From Actinopolyspora halophila DSM 43834 (GTDB lineage Bacteria; Actinomycetota; Actinomycetes; Mycobacteriales; Pseudonocardiaceae): a DNA stretch of 64,000 nucleotides. The translations under genes were made by a program, and so were the position numbers. The first letter of the stretch is position 1, and the number at the start of each line of letters is the position of its first letter. The stretch is from the NCBI RefSeq assembly GCF_000371785.1, contig NZ_AQUI01000002.1, positions 4,009,276 to 4,073,275 of the forward strand, in the 5' to 3' direction. This document shows positions 34,792 through 43,674 of this stretch, piece after piece. Under the pieces are notes generated by a model. It was not told the origin of the DNA. It saw only the letters and a list, made by a program, of their open reading frames with translations, and ran no database searches.

Positions 34792-34896
34792 TCAGCAGCT
34801 GCTGCAGCACCCACAGGACGGTCCGCTGCAACTGCTGCAGCAACTGCAACCACCGAAGTGGGTTTCCGTCGCGGAATACACTACCGTTCGTTCCAT
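34792..34896 (-). CDS. Cysteine-rich 34-residue peptide
   Basis: A micro-ORF with a strong ribosome binding site: GGGAGG ends 5-6 bases before the ATG at 34896. Residues 1-14 (MERTVVYSATETHF) contain no Cys; after Gly15-Gly16 the last 18 residues are CSCCSSCSGPSCGCCSSC, that is 8 Cys, 7 Ser, 2 Gly and 1 Pro. This composition recalls cores of azole-forming peptides or small metal-binding peptides. No maturation enzyme gene (YcaO, dehydratase, dehydrogenase) is in the window. A palindrome GTATCGATAC at 34953-34962 lies in the probable promoter. The core is built on repeated GCA/GCT triplets, so a repeat artefact is the main alternative. Confidence 0.5.
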   Translation of the reverse strand: MERTVVYSATETHFGGCSCCSSCSGPSCGCCSSC

Positions 34897-35101
34897 GGCG
34901 GCCTCCCGATCGCAGGAACTTCGACGGGGCCGATCCTCTCCCGCCCCGATCCGTATCGATACCGCCGTACGGGCGAGAAACAACCGTTGAACATCGCCGC
35001 AGACGAGCGGAACGCGCGCACTCCCGCGCCACCGAAGCTCCCTACCTACGACGGTGTGAACTCTTCCGCGCACACCCGCACCGGAAGTTACCGTTGTAGT
35101 C
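34897..35101. promoter_or_regulatory. Divergent spacer between the Cys-rich peptide and a small membrane protein
   Basis: These 205 bases hold the palindrome GTATCGATAC (34953-34962). On the minus strand TTGTTT and TATCGA are 16 bases apart and could form a promoter for the peptide gene. On the plus strand TACCGT ends 7 bases before the ATG at 35102, which would make that gene leaderless. All are modest matches. Confidence 0.35.
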
Positions 35102-35410
35102 ATGGCACGCGCCGAGCACGGCGAACCGGACGAGCCGGCCGGCCGTTTCGCCGACGATCTGATCGGACTGGACCCGTACGATCCCGAGGCCCAGGAGTTC
35201 GCCGCGCATCTCGACCGCATACAGCAGTGCGACTCCAGAGCCACGGTGGAGGGAATGCTGCGCGGGGTGGGAGACTTCGCGCACAGCACCAACCGGCTGC
35301 GCGGCGAACGCAGGCTCGTGGCCGTGCTCCTGGTCGTGTTGATGCTGTTCGGGGTCGGCTTCACGGTGTGGAACGCCCTGGTGTACATGACCGCGACCTT
35401 CACCGGCTGA
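35102..35410 (+). CDS. Small single-pass membrane protein, unknown family
   Basis: I do not recognise this 102-residue protein. The first 70 residues are soluble and rather acidic (EPDEPAGRFADDLIGLDPYDPEAQEFAAHLDRI in part), and the last 30 form one membrane helix (LVAVLLVVLMLFGVGFTVW) with a short outside tail. A tail-anchored orientation with the N-terminal part in the cytoplasm is likely. It precedes msrB by 110 bp on the same strand and is divergent from the Cys-rich peptide. Confidence 0.65.
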   Translation: MARAEHGEPDEPAGRFADDLIGLDPYDPEAQEFAAHLDRIQQCDSRATVEGMLRGVGDFAHSTNRLRGERRLVAVLLVVLMLFGVGFTVWNALVYMTATFTG

Positions 35411-35520
35411 CCGGCGCTTTCCTGTGCGCACCGTGACGGGGGCGAACGGAGAACCCCGACGAGCGTGCTCGCCGACCTCGCCGGCTGGGCCGTCGGATCC
35501 CACCGGATTATCGTGGAGGT

Positions 35521-35955
35521 ATGGATCCGGTAGTGGGAGCCACCCCCAAGGTCGTCAAGTCCGAACAGCAGTGGCGGGAGCAGCTCGGCTCCGAGGAGTA
35601 CGCCGTGCTGCGCAAGGGAGCCACGGAACCCCCGTACAGCGGGGAGTACGTCGAGGAGAAGTCCGAGGGCGTCTACGAGTGCCGGGCCTGCGGGGCGGAG
35701 CTCTTCCGCAGCACGACCAAGTTCGAGTCGCACTGCGGTTGGCCGTCCTTCTGGGATCCGAGTGAATCCGACGCCGTGCTGCTGCGCGAGGACCGCTCAC
35801 ACGGAATGGTCCGCGTCGAAGTGCTCTGCGCCTCGTGCCACGGCCACCTCGGGCACGTTTTCGAGGGCGAGGGTTACTCCACCCCGACCGACCAGCGCTA
35901 CTGCATCAACTCGGTCGCGCTGCGACTCGTGGAAAGCGGTGAGTCCGAGAGCTGA
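35521..35955 (+). CDS. msrB: Peptide-methionine (R)-S-oxide reductase
   Basis: MsrB repairs methionine-R-sulfoxide in proteins. The 144-residue protein has the zinc site CxxC pairs (Cys54/Cys57 and Cys103/Cys106), the substrate block ESHCGWPSFW and the catalytic Cys128 in QRYCINS. There is no signal peptide, so it is cytoplasmic. Its position just before hemQ matches mycobacteria (Rv2674 to Rv2676c). Confidence 0.95.
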   Translation: MDPVVGATPKVVKSEQQWREQLGSEEYAVLRKGATEPPYSGEYVEEKSEGVYECRACGAELFRSTTKFESHCGWPSFWDPSESDAVLLREDRSHGMVRVEVLCASCHGHLGHVFEGEGYSTPTDQRYCINSVALRLVESGESES

Positions 35956-36130
35956 CCCCGGGCCGGGACCGCTTCAGCTCATCCGGAACGTGTGGTACCG
36001 AGCAGTGCTCTCCGCTCCGGTGACGGCGGTCTCGGCCACCGTCTCGACGGTGAACTCCTGCTCGGCGGCCAGCTCACGCAGATAGTCGAGGTCCCCCGAG
36101 GTCCCGAAGAAGACCAGCAACCGCCCCACT

Positions 36131-36150
36131 CCTACGCGAACCTGGACAGC
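36131..36150 (+). repeat. Tail of a truncated repeat copy
   Basis: CCTACGCGAACCTGGACAGC differs from the right end of copy 1 (minus strand at about 34566-34585) at one base. It stands directly before the full copy that begins at 36158, as if two copies once lay in tandem. Confidence 0.5.
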
Positions 36151-36157
36151 GAATACT

Positions 36158-36390
36158 CCGCGCGGATTGAGCGAGTGCTCGCCCGGGCGGGCCGTGCGCC
36201 GGGCAGATAACGCAGCTGCTTTTCACCACCCGAGCAACCGGCACCGCCGGGGGTTCTCAGTCACGGGTCTCGCGAGGACAGCCTCGACGTGGCGTAGGTG
36301 GTGGCTACTCGATGTCGAGGATCCCGCAGCGAGACCCCGACTGAGGTTCCCCCTCGGAACCACCCGAGCAAACCAACCCGTGCAACCTAG
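36158..36390 (+). repeat. Structured interspersed repeat, copy 2
   Basis: This copy starts with CGCGCGGATTGAGCGAGTGC, matching copy 3 at 60434. It folds into nested stems: CCGGGGG (36247-36253) with CCCCC (36349-36353) and CGG beyond it, CTCAGTC (36256-36262) with GACTGAG (36339-36345), GGTCTCGC (36266-36273) with GCGAGACC (36329-36336), and CCTCGAC (36282-36288) with GTCGAGG (36314-36320). It fills the gap in the broken methyltransferase gene. Confidence 0.65.
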
Positions 36391-36674
36391 AAGTTCTGTT
36401 GATCGGCTGCACCGAGGGCGGCACCCCGATGGTCCGACCCAGATAGGAGAAGGTGCGCTCGTCCGCTCCCTCCGCCAGAGCGGCCCGGTAGGCACGCTCG
36501 TGCCATCCACGGACCCGCTCGACCTCGGCCGCCGACATCCTCGGGCTGTGCCGCGCCGCGGGGTCCTCACCCGCCCGTCCCGACCGCTCGTGCATCGCCG
36601 CCCACCCTCCGCGGATCATTCCCGAACGGAAGGTTGCCGCACGCTCCGGGGCCGCCGCAAGAGGAGCCGAGTCC

Positions 36675-37373
36675 TCACGGAAGCCGTGCGACCAACGTCT
36701 CCGGCTCGACGCGGTGACCGGTGTAGAAGGGCGTCTCCTCGCGCACGTGCAACCGGGCCTGGGTCGCCCGCAGCCTGCGCATCACGTCGACCAGCCTGTA
36801 GAGCTCGTCTGCCTCGAAGGACAGGATCCACTCGTAGTCCCCCAGCGCGAAGGCAGGGACCGTGTTGGCGCGCACGTCCGGGTAGTCCCGCGCCTCCTTG
36901 CCGTGCTCGACGAGCATTTCCCTGCGCTCCTCGTCCGGAAGCAGGTACCACTCGTAGGAACGCACGAACGGGTAGACGCACACGTAGGCACGGGGTTCCT
37001 CGCCGGCCAGGAAAGCCGGGACGTGGCTCTTGTTGAACTCGGCGGGCCGGTGCACCGCCACGTTGCTCCACACCGGGTCACTCGCCCGGCCCAGCGGGGT
37101 GTCGCGCCGGAAATCCGTGTAAGCCGCCTGCACGTCCTCGATGCGCGGCCCGTGCCACCAGATCAGGAAATCGGCGTCCGCGCGCAGACCGGACACGTCG
37201 TAGACACCGCGCACCACGACGTCGGAGGAGTCCTCGAGGCCGTCCAGGAACTCCTTGGTCGCGGCCCCGGGTTTTTCCCTGTCCTCGGGCAGCTCGCCGG
37301 GGCGAACCCGAAACACCGACCACATGGTGTAACGGATCGTCTCGTTCAGTTCGGCATAGTTCAGGCGGGCCAT
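36675..37373 (-). CDS. hemQ: Coproheme decarboxylase (HemQ/ChdC)
   Basis: ChdC turns iron-coproporphyrin III into haem b with peroxide, the last step of the coproporphyrin route. The 232-residue protein has the actinobacterial ChdC pattern: [12 protein letters not shown], a central [29 protein letters not shown] with the likely radical-forming Tyr134, and [15 protein letters not shown] with the haem-ligand His157. It follows cgoX by 168 bp on the same strand and with hemE forms a haem gene group. Confidence 0.94.
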   Translation of the reverse strand: MARLNYAELNETIRYTMWSVFRVRPGELPEDREKPGAATKEFLDGLEDSSDVVVRGVYDVSGLRADADFLIWWHGPRIEDVQAAYTDFRRDTPLGRASDPVWSNVAVHRPAEFNKSHVPAFLAGEEPRAYVCVYPFVRSYEWYLLPDEERREMLVEHGKEARDYPDVRANTVPAFALGDYEWILSFEADELYRLVDVMRRLRATQARLHVREETPFYTGHRVEPETLVARLP

Positions 37374-37541
37374 ACCGCTAGTCTGCCACTGTCACGAGCG
37401 GGTTCCGTGGAGAGGTCAACCACGCGCGCGCCGCTGTGGCCCCGTGCTCCGGGAGCGCCTGCTCGGTTCGGACGACCGGGAGGCCGACTGATCCACGACA
37501 ACCGAGCGGGCAGCGCACCACCGGCCACCGAACCCCCGCGA

Positions 37542-38954
37542 TCAGCCCGCCCCCGCGAGGAATTCGCCGATCCCCACCGCGGCCGTCTCACCCGTGCCCA
37601 CGCAGGCGGGCACACCCACTCCGTGCAGCGACGCACCGGCGACCTCGAGCCCTGGGGCACGGGAGACCGCGTCCTCGATCCCGGCCACCTTCTCCGCGTG
37701 GCCGACCCCGTACTGCGGCAGTCCACCACCCCACCGGACGACGGCGGTGTCGACGGGCTCGGCCGTCAAACCGGTCAGCTCGGCCAGATCGGCACGGACC
37801 CGACGCAGCAACTCGGCGTCGTCGAGCCGGAGCTCGCCGGGTTCGCCCCTGCCGACCGAGGCCCGCACGAGAGGCTCACCGCCGAGCCCGCGCAAATGCG
37901 GCCACTTGCGGCTGGAGAGGGTGAAGGCCTTGGCGGTGAAGGCCGTTCCGTCCCGGTGCCGCTCCCCGCGCGCGACGAGCACGCCCGAGGGCGACGGCAG
38001 CTCGACCTCGGCCGGGAGGGCCAGGCCCACAACGGCCATCGAAGCCAGCGAGATCTCCGCGAATCCCGCGGAAGCCTCGGGAACGCTCTCGGCCAGCAAC
38101 CCGCGGGCCGCGGGGGCGGGCACCGCGAGCACCACGGCATCGACGTCGAGCCTTCCCGGACGGGCAGCGGAGCCCGTGGCAAGGGACCAGCCGCCCCCCG
38201 CCCGCCACAACCGGCGCACGGTGACCCCACGTTCGATCCGAGCACCCGAACGATGTTCCAGGGCGTTGACCAGGGTTTCGTAACCTGCCGCGAAGGCCCC
38301 GAACACGGGGGGTTTGGCACTTCCTCCGGGGGCCGGGGCGGGCATCGCCTCGTTGACCGCCTCGGTCAACGACTTCGCGCCCGCGTCCAGCGCGGTCGCC
38401 AACCCCGGCATGGTAGCGCGCAGCCCCAGCGCGTCGGCCGAACCTCCGTAGACCCCGCCGAGCAACGGCTCCACGAGGCGCTCCACGACCTCGGCACCGA
38501 ACCGCTCGCGGAGCAGTTCGCCCACCGAGGCGTCGTTGCCCACCATCCGGAGCGGTGGCAGCTCGGGCTCCGCGGCGACCGCGCGGCACGCGCTCCCGGA
38601 CAACACGTGGCGAACGGCCTCGGCCGAGGCGGGAACTCCCATGAACATCCCGCTCGGCAGCGGATGGACCGTGCCGCCTGCCCTGATCCGCGCCGAGGCC
38701 CCGCTCGGGTGCACCAGTTCCGAACCGAGCCCCAGTTCCTCGGCCAACCGGGTGACCTCGGGACGACGTGCGAGGAACGCTTCGGCTCCGAGGTCGTAGC
38801 CTCGCCCCCCGAGCCGGGGAGTGTGCAGCTTCCCCCCGAGCCGGTCCGCCTGGTCGAGCACGACGATCTCGGCCGTCTCCCCCAGCAGACGGCGCAACCG
38901 GTAAGCGGCGGTCAGCCCGGAGACCCCGCCCCCGACGACGGCCACCCTGCTCAT
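37542..38954 (-). CDS. hemG: Coproporphyrinogen III oxidase (CgoX, HemG/HemY type)
   Basis: This FAD enzyme oxidises coproporphyrinogen III to coproporphyrin III in bacteria that have HemQ. The 470-residue protein opens with the dinucleotide motif VAVVGGGVSGLTAAYRLRR, continues with LDQADRLGGKLHT, and near the C-terminus has PACVGTGETAAVGIGEFLAG, the FAD-binding end. It starts 8 bp after the hemE stop. The name hemG/hemY is often used; coupling to HemQ makes the coproporphyrin role more likely than protoporphyrinogen oxidation. Confidence 0.93.
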   Translation of the reverse strand: MSRVAVVGGGVSGLTAAYRLRRLLGETAEIVVLDQADRLGGKLHTPRLGGRGYDLGAEAFLARRPEVTRLAEELGLGSELVHPSGASARIRAGGTVHPLPSGMFMGVPASAEAVRHVLSGSACRAVAAEPELPPLRMVGNDASVGELLRERFGAEVVERLVEPLLGGVYGGSADALGLRATMPGLATALDAGAKSLTEAVNEAMPAPAPGGSAKPPVFGAFAAGYETLVNALEHRSGARIERGVTVRRLWRAGGGWSLATGSAARPGRLDVDAVVLAVPAPAARGLLAESVPEASAGFAEISLASMAVVGLALPAEVELPSPSGVLVARGERHRDGTAFTAKAFTLSSRKWPHLRGLGGEPLVRASVGRGEPGELRLDDAELLRRVRADLAELTGLTAEPVDTAVVRWGGGLPQYGVGHAEKVAGIEDAVSRAPGLEVAGASLHGVGVPACVGTGETAAVGIGEFLAGAG

Positions 38955-38962
38955 CGGTCACC

Positions 38963-40051
38963 TCACCGTCGACTCGCGCTCGACGAGTGCACGAGCTCCA
39001 CGATCCGCGTCAGCACATCGGGGTCCGTATCGGGCAGCACCCCGTGCCCGAGGTTGAATATGTGTCCACCGGCGGAACGCCCTTCCGCGAGCACCCGCTC
39101 GGTTTCGCTCCGCACCGCGTCCCAGCCGGCGAACAGCACGGCCGGGTCGAGATTGCCCTGCACCACGGGCGGTCGGTGCTGCTGGGGATCGAGCCTGTTC
39201 ACCGCCCTGTCCAGCGGGACCCTCCAGTCGACCCCGACCACGCTGGCTCCCGAGTCCCGCATCGCCGTGAGCAGCTCACCGGTGCCCACGCCGAAGTGAA
39301 TCCGCGGCACCTCCTCCCCCGAGTACTCGGCGACCCCGCGCAGGATCCTGTTCGTGTGCGGCTGCACGTAAGCGGCGTAGTCGTGCGGGGAGAGCGCTCC
39401 CGCCCAGGAGTCGAACAGCTGGACGGCGTCCACTCCCGCGTCGATCTGGACGCGCAGGAACTCGAGCGTGGTCTCGGCCAGCTTGCCGAGCAGGGCGTGC
39501 CATGTCTCCGGCTCGGAGTGCATCAGGGCCTTGGTCCGCTCGTGGTTGCGGCTGGGTCCGCCCTCGACGAGGTAGGAGGCCAGGGTGAACGGAGCCCCGG
39601 CGAATCCGATCAGCGGAGTCTCACCGAGTTCCGCGACCAGGGTCCGGATCGCCTCGGCCACCCCTTCCACCTGCTCGGCTCGCAACGCGGGCAGGGCTGC
39701 GACATCGGCCGCGCCGCGCACCGGCCGGTTGACGACGGGGCCGGTCCCGGCGACGATGTCCAGCTCCACACCGGAGGCGTACAGCGGGAGCACGATGTCG
39801 CTGAACAGGATCGCCGCGTCCACCCCGTGCCTGCGCACCGGTTGCATCGTTATCTCGCTGACCAGCTCCGGGGTGAGACACGCGCGCAGCATCGGCACCC
39901 CTTCACGGGTGCGGCGGTACTCCGGCAGCGAACGCCCCGCCTGCCGCATGAACCACACCGGTGTGTGTGCCGGAGTACCACCACGTGCGGCCACGAGCAG
40001 CGGCGCCTCGTCGAGTCGACGACGGTTCGACACGTTCGCGGGAAGGCTCAT
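38963..40051 (-). CDS. hemE: Uroporphyrinogen decarboxylase
   Basis: HemE removes four carboxyl groups from uroporphyrinogen III to give coproporphyrinogen III. The 362-residue protein has the invariant N-terminal block [16 protein letters not shown], the catalytic Asp in [14 protein letters not shown], and [12 protein letters not shown], plus the C-terminal [16 protein letters not shown]. It is the first gene of the hemE-cgoX pair and is divergent from DUF3000, as in mycobacteria. Confidence 0.96.
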   Translation of the reverse strand: MSLPANVSNRRRLDEAPLLVAARGGTPAHTPVWFMRQAGRSLPEYRRTREGVPMLRACLTPELVSEITMQPVRRHGVDAAILFSDIVLPLYASGVELDIVAGTGPVVNRPVRGAADVAALPALRAEQVEGVAEAIRTLVAELGETPLIGFAGAPFTLASYLVEGGPSRNHERTKALMHSEPETWHALLGKLAETTLEFLRVQIDAGVDAVQLFDSWAGALSPHDYAAYVQPHTNRILRGVAEYSGEEVPRIHFGVGTGELLTAMRDSGASVVGVDWRVPLDRAVNRLDPQQHRPPVVQGNLDPAVLFAGWDAVRSETERVLAEGRSAGGHIFNLGHGVLPDTDPDVLTRIVELVHSSSASRR

Positions 40052-40439
40052 GAAAACTCCGCTGGTCGTAAGGGCGGAAGGGCCGTGGAGCTACCACGGT
40101 CCGCAACGGTCACGGCGAAGCGCCGCAGGGCAGGACGGGGAGCATCGTGGCAGCACACCGCGTTTCCCGTCACGCGAGGCAGGCGGGAGCACGGCAGGAA
40201 CGAACCACTGTACGCCCCTGCGGGGACCGGATCCGTCGTGACGGACCCGAGGTCATGTTCGCACGCCGTGCGCGCCGGACATCGTCCGGTCCTGCGTCGA
40301 GCGAGACCCGTCCCCGTTCCGCGCGGGCCCGCGATTCCCCCGGTACGGCCAGAGATCCGACTTCCTTCGGAGGAAGTTGTCGATGATCCACGGCGTGGCG
40401 TCACCACTCGGGAACGCAACGGGCTTACAGTTACCTGCC
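40052..40439. other. Divergent intergenic region hemE / DUF3000
   Basis: I see no gene in these 388 bases. The open frames have no domain pattern. Small inverted repeats occur (for example GGATCCGTCGTGACGGACC near 40228-40246). On the plus strand TACAGT (40426-40431) ends 8 bases before the GTG at 40440 and may be the -10 box of a leaderless DUF3000 transcript. Confidence 0.4.
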
Positions 40440-41018
40440 GTGACCGAGATGTCGGCGATTCCCCTTGTTTTTCGGGACGCGGTTGCCGCGTTGAAGTCCC
40501 TCGCACCACGTAGGGAGATTGAACTCGACGAGATCCGCCCACCGAAACGCCTGGCTCCGTGGACCTACGCGCTGGGTGCGGACACGTGCGGACCGAGCGG
40601 GACCGAGGTAACCGCGCGGTTGGTGTTGCTGCACGACCCGGACGGGCACCCCTCGTGGGAGGGGGTGCTGCGCCTGGTGGTCTATCTGCGCGCCGAAGTG
40701 AATCAGGACCTGGCGGGCGAGGAGGGAATCACCGAACTCGGATGGTCCTGGCTTACCGGAGCGCTGCGCTCTTGTGGCACATCGCACACCGCGCTCGGCG
40801 GGACGGTCACGGTCTCCTCCTCGACGAAGTTCGGCGAGCTCGCCCTGCCCGAGCAGGAGCACGAACTGGAGCTGCGTGGCTCCTGGACCCCGTTGGACGA
40901 GGAGCTGTCCGCACACGCACGCGCTTTCCACGAGCTGCTCTCCGCGGCCGCGGGCCTGCCCCCCGTTGGGGTGAGCGTGCTGGGCACCCGCTCCGCTGAA
41001 CGACGCAGGAACTTCTGA
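40440..41018 (+). CDS. DUF3000 protein (Rv2680-like)
   Basis: A 192-residue conserved actinobacterial protein of unknown function. The core reads FRDAVAALKSLAPRREIELDEIRPPKRLAPWTYALGAD, then GRLVLLHDPDGHP-like RLVLLHDPDGHPSWEGVLRLV and GWSWLTGALRS. The GTG at 40440 fits the family start best; ATG 40449 and ATG 40383 are alternatives. Position between hemE and ribonuclease D matches mycobacteria. It is cytoplasmic, with no membrane helix. A strong terminator follows. Confidence 0.87.
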   Translation: MTEMSAIPLVFRDAVAALKSLAPRREIELDEIRPPKRLAPWTYALGADTCGPSGTEVTARLVLLHDPDGHPSWEGVLRLVVYLRAEVNQDLAGEEGITELGWSWLTGALRSCGTSHTALGGTVTVSSSTKFGELALPEQEHELELRGSWTPLDEELSAHARAFHELLSAAAGLPPVGVSVLGTRSAERRRNF

Positions 41019-41042
41019 AGCACCTCCCCTCCTCCTTCGGGA

Positions 41043-41077
41043 GCGCCCCGGGAGCGACCGGGCCGCTCCCGGGGCGC
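41043..41077 (+). terminator. Strong hairpin terminator after DUF3000
   Basis: GCGCCCCGGGAGCG (41043-41056) pairs perfectly with CGCTCCCGGGGCGC (41064-41077) around a 7-nt loop, 25 bases after the stop. No T-tract follows. Confidence 0.75.
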
Positions 41078-41623
41078 GGAGCCCCGCGCCTGCTTCCGGT
41101 CCTCGATCGGATCGTGGCACCGTCTCCGGCCCGGCACCGAACGCGCTGCCCGCGGGCCGATCGCCACATATGCTTCGCAAAGCTCGGCGAGACGAACGAC
41201 ACGTCTCCTGTCTGTTCCCGCATTTCGGGAGCGACTCCCGCGTATGGGAAAACCGGCAACAATCGGCGAAAAGCTCGCTCGAGCCGGCCGACCGTCGTCG
41301 GTACCGCCTCACGTGCCTCCGAGAGATGCCTTCCTCGTGCCCACGCCGGTGAACGAGGGCTTCCGCCACCAGGAAAGTCCTATATCGAATGAACACGCAC
41401 TGGTGTTAACACCGTTTTCGACTACCACCCGAAAGAGGGAAGAAGAGTCACTTTGAGGACAACTCGATCGGGATACATACCCATTTGATCGTCCCAATAA
41501 TCCGCTCGGACGGTTACGCTACAACTTGAACGACACCACTTTCGGTCGATCAGTGGCGCGGCTGATTGGCCGAGAGTCCCGGTGCCGGTCGGGGGGCACG
41601 ACCGACTCCAGGGAGGTAGTGAC
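41078..41623. promoter_or_regulatory. Long A/T-rich upstream region of an orphan response regulator
   Basis: These 546 bases hold no recognisable gene. The part from 41370 to 41560 is clearly richer in A and T than the rest of the window, as expected for regulatory DNA. It contains a perfect 12-bp palindrome GGTGTTAACACC at 41402-41413. The leader before the GTG at 41624 carries a good GGGAGG site. Confidence 0.5.
41402..41413. promoter_or_regulatory. GGTGTTAACACC palindrome
   Basis: This perfect 12-bp palindrome lies 211 bp before the response regulator gene in an A/T-rich stretch. It has the form of a dimeric regulator site; autoregulation by the downstream protein is one possibility. Confidence 0.45.
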
Positions 41624-42340
41624 GTGGCTGCCGTCGGCTTAGGTCAGGCCGCTCGTACCACGCCAGCCGGCACACTGCCGGCTAACATGGTTCCGCATCC
41701 GCGGGAAGAGCTGTTCACGGTGCTCGTGGTGGACGATCATCCGCTGCTCCGGGAGGCCATATCCTCCCGGCTGCTGCAGATGGGCGCCGGCACGGTGCAC
41801 GAAGCCGCATCGATGGCCGAGGCCAAGGCACGTGCCTTGGCAACCGGTCCGTGCGATCTAGCAGTGCTCGATTTGGGGCTGCCGGACGGGACGGGTGTTG
41901 ACCTGGTTACCGAATTACGGACCCAGGGCTGGCCGCGAATCGTGGTGCTCGCCTCTTCCGACGACCCGTACGCGGTGCGTGCCGCTTTTCAGGCAGGAGC
42001 CCAGGCTTACCTGCTGAAATCGGCCTCACCCACGGTCGTGACGGACGGGGTGCGCCGCGTACTCGACGGCGGGGTGTACGCCGACCCGAACGTGGCCCCG
42101 GTGCTTGCTGCCGGTACCCGAGTGCCGGGAACCGACAACACGCCGCGTGAGCTGTCCGCTCGCGAGATCGAAGTGCTGCAGCTGGTGGCCGATGGCCGAT
42201 CGAACAAAGAGATCGGCGAGACGCTCAATTTGTCCGCGCTCACGGTGAAGAGTCACCTGTCGCGGATCGGGCGCAAGCTGGGCACCGGCGATCGTGCACA
42301 GATGGTCGCTTTGGCGATGCGTGCCGGGGTGATTCGATGA
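41624..42340 (+). CDS. Orphan NarL-type response regulator
   Basis: A 238-residue regulator with a receiver domain (FTVLVVDDHPLLREA with the acidic pair, LAVLDLGLPDGTG with the phosphoacceptor Asp, and YLLKSAS with the conserved Lys) and a LuxR-type HTH (LSAREIEVLQLVADGRSNKEIGETLNLSALTVKSHLSRIGRKLG). GTG at 41624 has GGGAGG eight bases upstream. No kinase is adjacent. A regulator between DUF3000 and ribonuclease D is a recurring arrangement in Pseudonocardiales; I do not know its targets. Confidence 0.92.
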   Translation: MAAVGLGQAARTTPAGTLPANMVPHPREELFTVLVVDDHPLLREAISSRLLQMGAGTVHEAASMAEAKARALATGPCDLAVLDLGLPDGTGVDLVTELRTQGWPRIVVLASSDDPYAVRAAFQAGAQAYLLKSASPTVVTDGVRRVLDGGVYADPNVAPVLAAGTRVPGTDNTPRELSAREIEVLQLVADGRSNKEIGETLNLSALTVKSHLSRIGRKLGTGDRAQMVALAMRAGVIR

Positions 42341-42429
42341 TCGGATAAACGCTGTTGTGCGGCCCGGTGTCGACGAAATCGGACCATTTGGCTCACTCGG
42401 TCGGAGGAAGGACGTATCGTCTGGGAGCC

Positions 42430-43674
42430 GTGGATACTGTTCACTCCGATTTCGTCGACCCGGACCGTTCCGAACCGGTACTGCTGACACGTCCCTCCGG
42501 TGGTGTTCCACCGGTGGTCGAGCAGACCCGGTCCCTTCGTCTCGCCGCCGCGGCACTGACCGCGGGCAGCGGGCCGGTCGCGATCGACACCGAACGTGCC
42601 TCGGGCTATCGGTACTCGCAGCGGGCATACCTGCTGCAGTTACGCCGCGAGGGCACCGGAACGGTGTTGATCGACCCGATCGCGCTGGCGGGAGAGCTGG
42701 GACCGCTCATCACTGCGTTGAGCGACGTCGAATGGATACTGCACGCCGCTTCGCAGGACCTTCCGTGCCTTTCCGAGCTCGGAATGCAACCGAAGCTGCT
42801 TTTCGACACGGAACTGGCGGGACGCCTGGCCGGTCACGAGCGCGTCTCCCTCGGGGCGCTGGCCGAGAAGCTGCTCTCCTACCGACTGGAGAAGGGCCAC
42901 GGCGCGGCGGACTGGTCCCGCAGACCGCTTCCCCGTGAGTGGCTGGTCTACGCCGCGCTCGACGTGGAACTGCTCATCGAACTTCGTACCGCTCTCTACG
43001 AGGACCTGGAGCAGCAGGGCAAGCTCGACTGGGCGTTCCAGGAGTTCGAGGCCGTACGCACGGCTCCCCCACCGGCCCCCCGCGCGGAACCGTGGCGGCG
43101 CACCTCCGGGATACACCGTCTCCGCGGCCCCAGACAGCTGGCGATCGTGCGGGCGCTGTGGCGGACCCGTGACGAGCTCGCCCGGCGCAAGGACATCGCG
43201 CCCGGACGCGTACTTCCGGACAGCGCGATCGTGCGAGCGGCTCAGCAGAACCCGAGCACTCGTGAGGAACTGGTCGCGCTGCCGATCTTCAGCGGCAAAC
43301 AACAGCGCAGGCGCGCGCCGCAGTGGTTCGACGCACTGGAGACCGCACGGGGCCTGCCCGAGGACCAACTCCCCGAAACCAATCCGGCCAACGAGGGGCC
43401 TCCCCCGACCAGTCGGTGGCACGACCGGGACCCGGAGGCCGCGGCCCGGCTGAACGCCGTCCGCAACGTGCTCAGCGGGATCGCCGAAGCGAACACGCTG
43501 CCGGTGGAGAACCTGTTGCTCCCCGACATCGTGCGCAGGTTGTGCTGGCAGCCTCCCGACGGGAGCGGGCCGGAACAGGTGGCCGAGGTGCTGCGCGAGC
43601 GCGGCGCGCGACAGTGGCAGATCGAGCTGACCGCCGCGGAGATCGCGGCCGCGTTGCGCGCGAGCGGCGAGTGA
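42430..43674 (+). CDS. rnd: Ribonuclease D
   Basis: A 3'-5' exoribonuclease for tRNA and other stable RNA ends. The 414-residue protein has the DEDD exonuclease domain: AIDTERASGYRYSQRAYLLQL with Asp53 and Glu55, ILHAASQDLPCL, and the YAALDVELLIEL motif with the final Asp. HRDC-type helices follow (LWRTRDELARRKDIAPGRVLPDSAI), then a second C-terminal helical domain as in mycobacterial Rv2681. GTG at 42430 follows CTGGGAG; the family start agrees. Confidence 0.92.
   Translation: MDTVHSDFVDPDRSEPVLLTRPSGGVPPVVEQTRSLRLAAAALTAGSGPVAIDTERASGYRYSQRAYLLQLRREGTGTVLIDPIALAGELGPLITALSDVEWILHAASQDLPCLSELGMQPKLLFDTELAGRLAGHERVSLGALAEKLLSYRLEKGHGAADWSRRPLPREWLVYAALDVELLIELRTALYEDLEQQGKLDWAFQEFEAVRTAPPPAPRAEPWRRTSGIHRLRGPRQLAIVRALWRTRDELARRKDIAPGRVLPDSAIVRAAQQNPSTREELVALPIFSGKQQRRRAPQWFDALETARGLPEDQLPETNPANEGPPPTSRWHDRDPEAAARLNAVRNVLSGIAEANTLPVENLLLPDIVRRLCWQPPDGSGPEQVAEVLRERGARQWQIELTAAEIAAALRASGE

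Larger units (their letters stand above)
35974..36595 (-). pseudogene. Methyltransferase gene broken by a repeat insertion/deletion
   Basis: Two ends of one methyltransferase are present. The 5' part starts at an ATG (36595, GGAGGG upstream) and reads AEVERVRGWHERAYRAALAEG and FSYLGRTIGVPPSVQPIN before homology ends near 36385. The 3' part (about 36130 to 35974) reads LLVFFGTSGDLDYLRELAAE and ends in ARYHTFRMS and a stop. The SAM-binding middle of the HemK-like domain, probably some 150 codons, is gone and is replaced by about 250 bp of the structured repeat family. It cannot give an active enzyme. Confidence 0.75.

Noticed and set aside
34545-34853. A short minus-strand frame ending in SQAVAYANRDSKSYRPT
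   Set aside because: At first it looked like a small regulatory protein, but its DNA is copy 1 of the structured repeat family, and the frame is not kept in the other copies.
36714-39299. An 861-codon open frame on the plus strand
   Set aside because: It is antisense to hemQ, cgoX and hemE, all of which have full catalytic motifs; the frame has no domain pattern.
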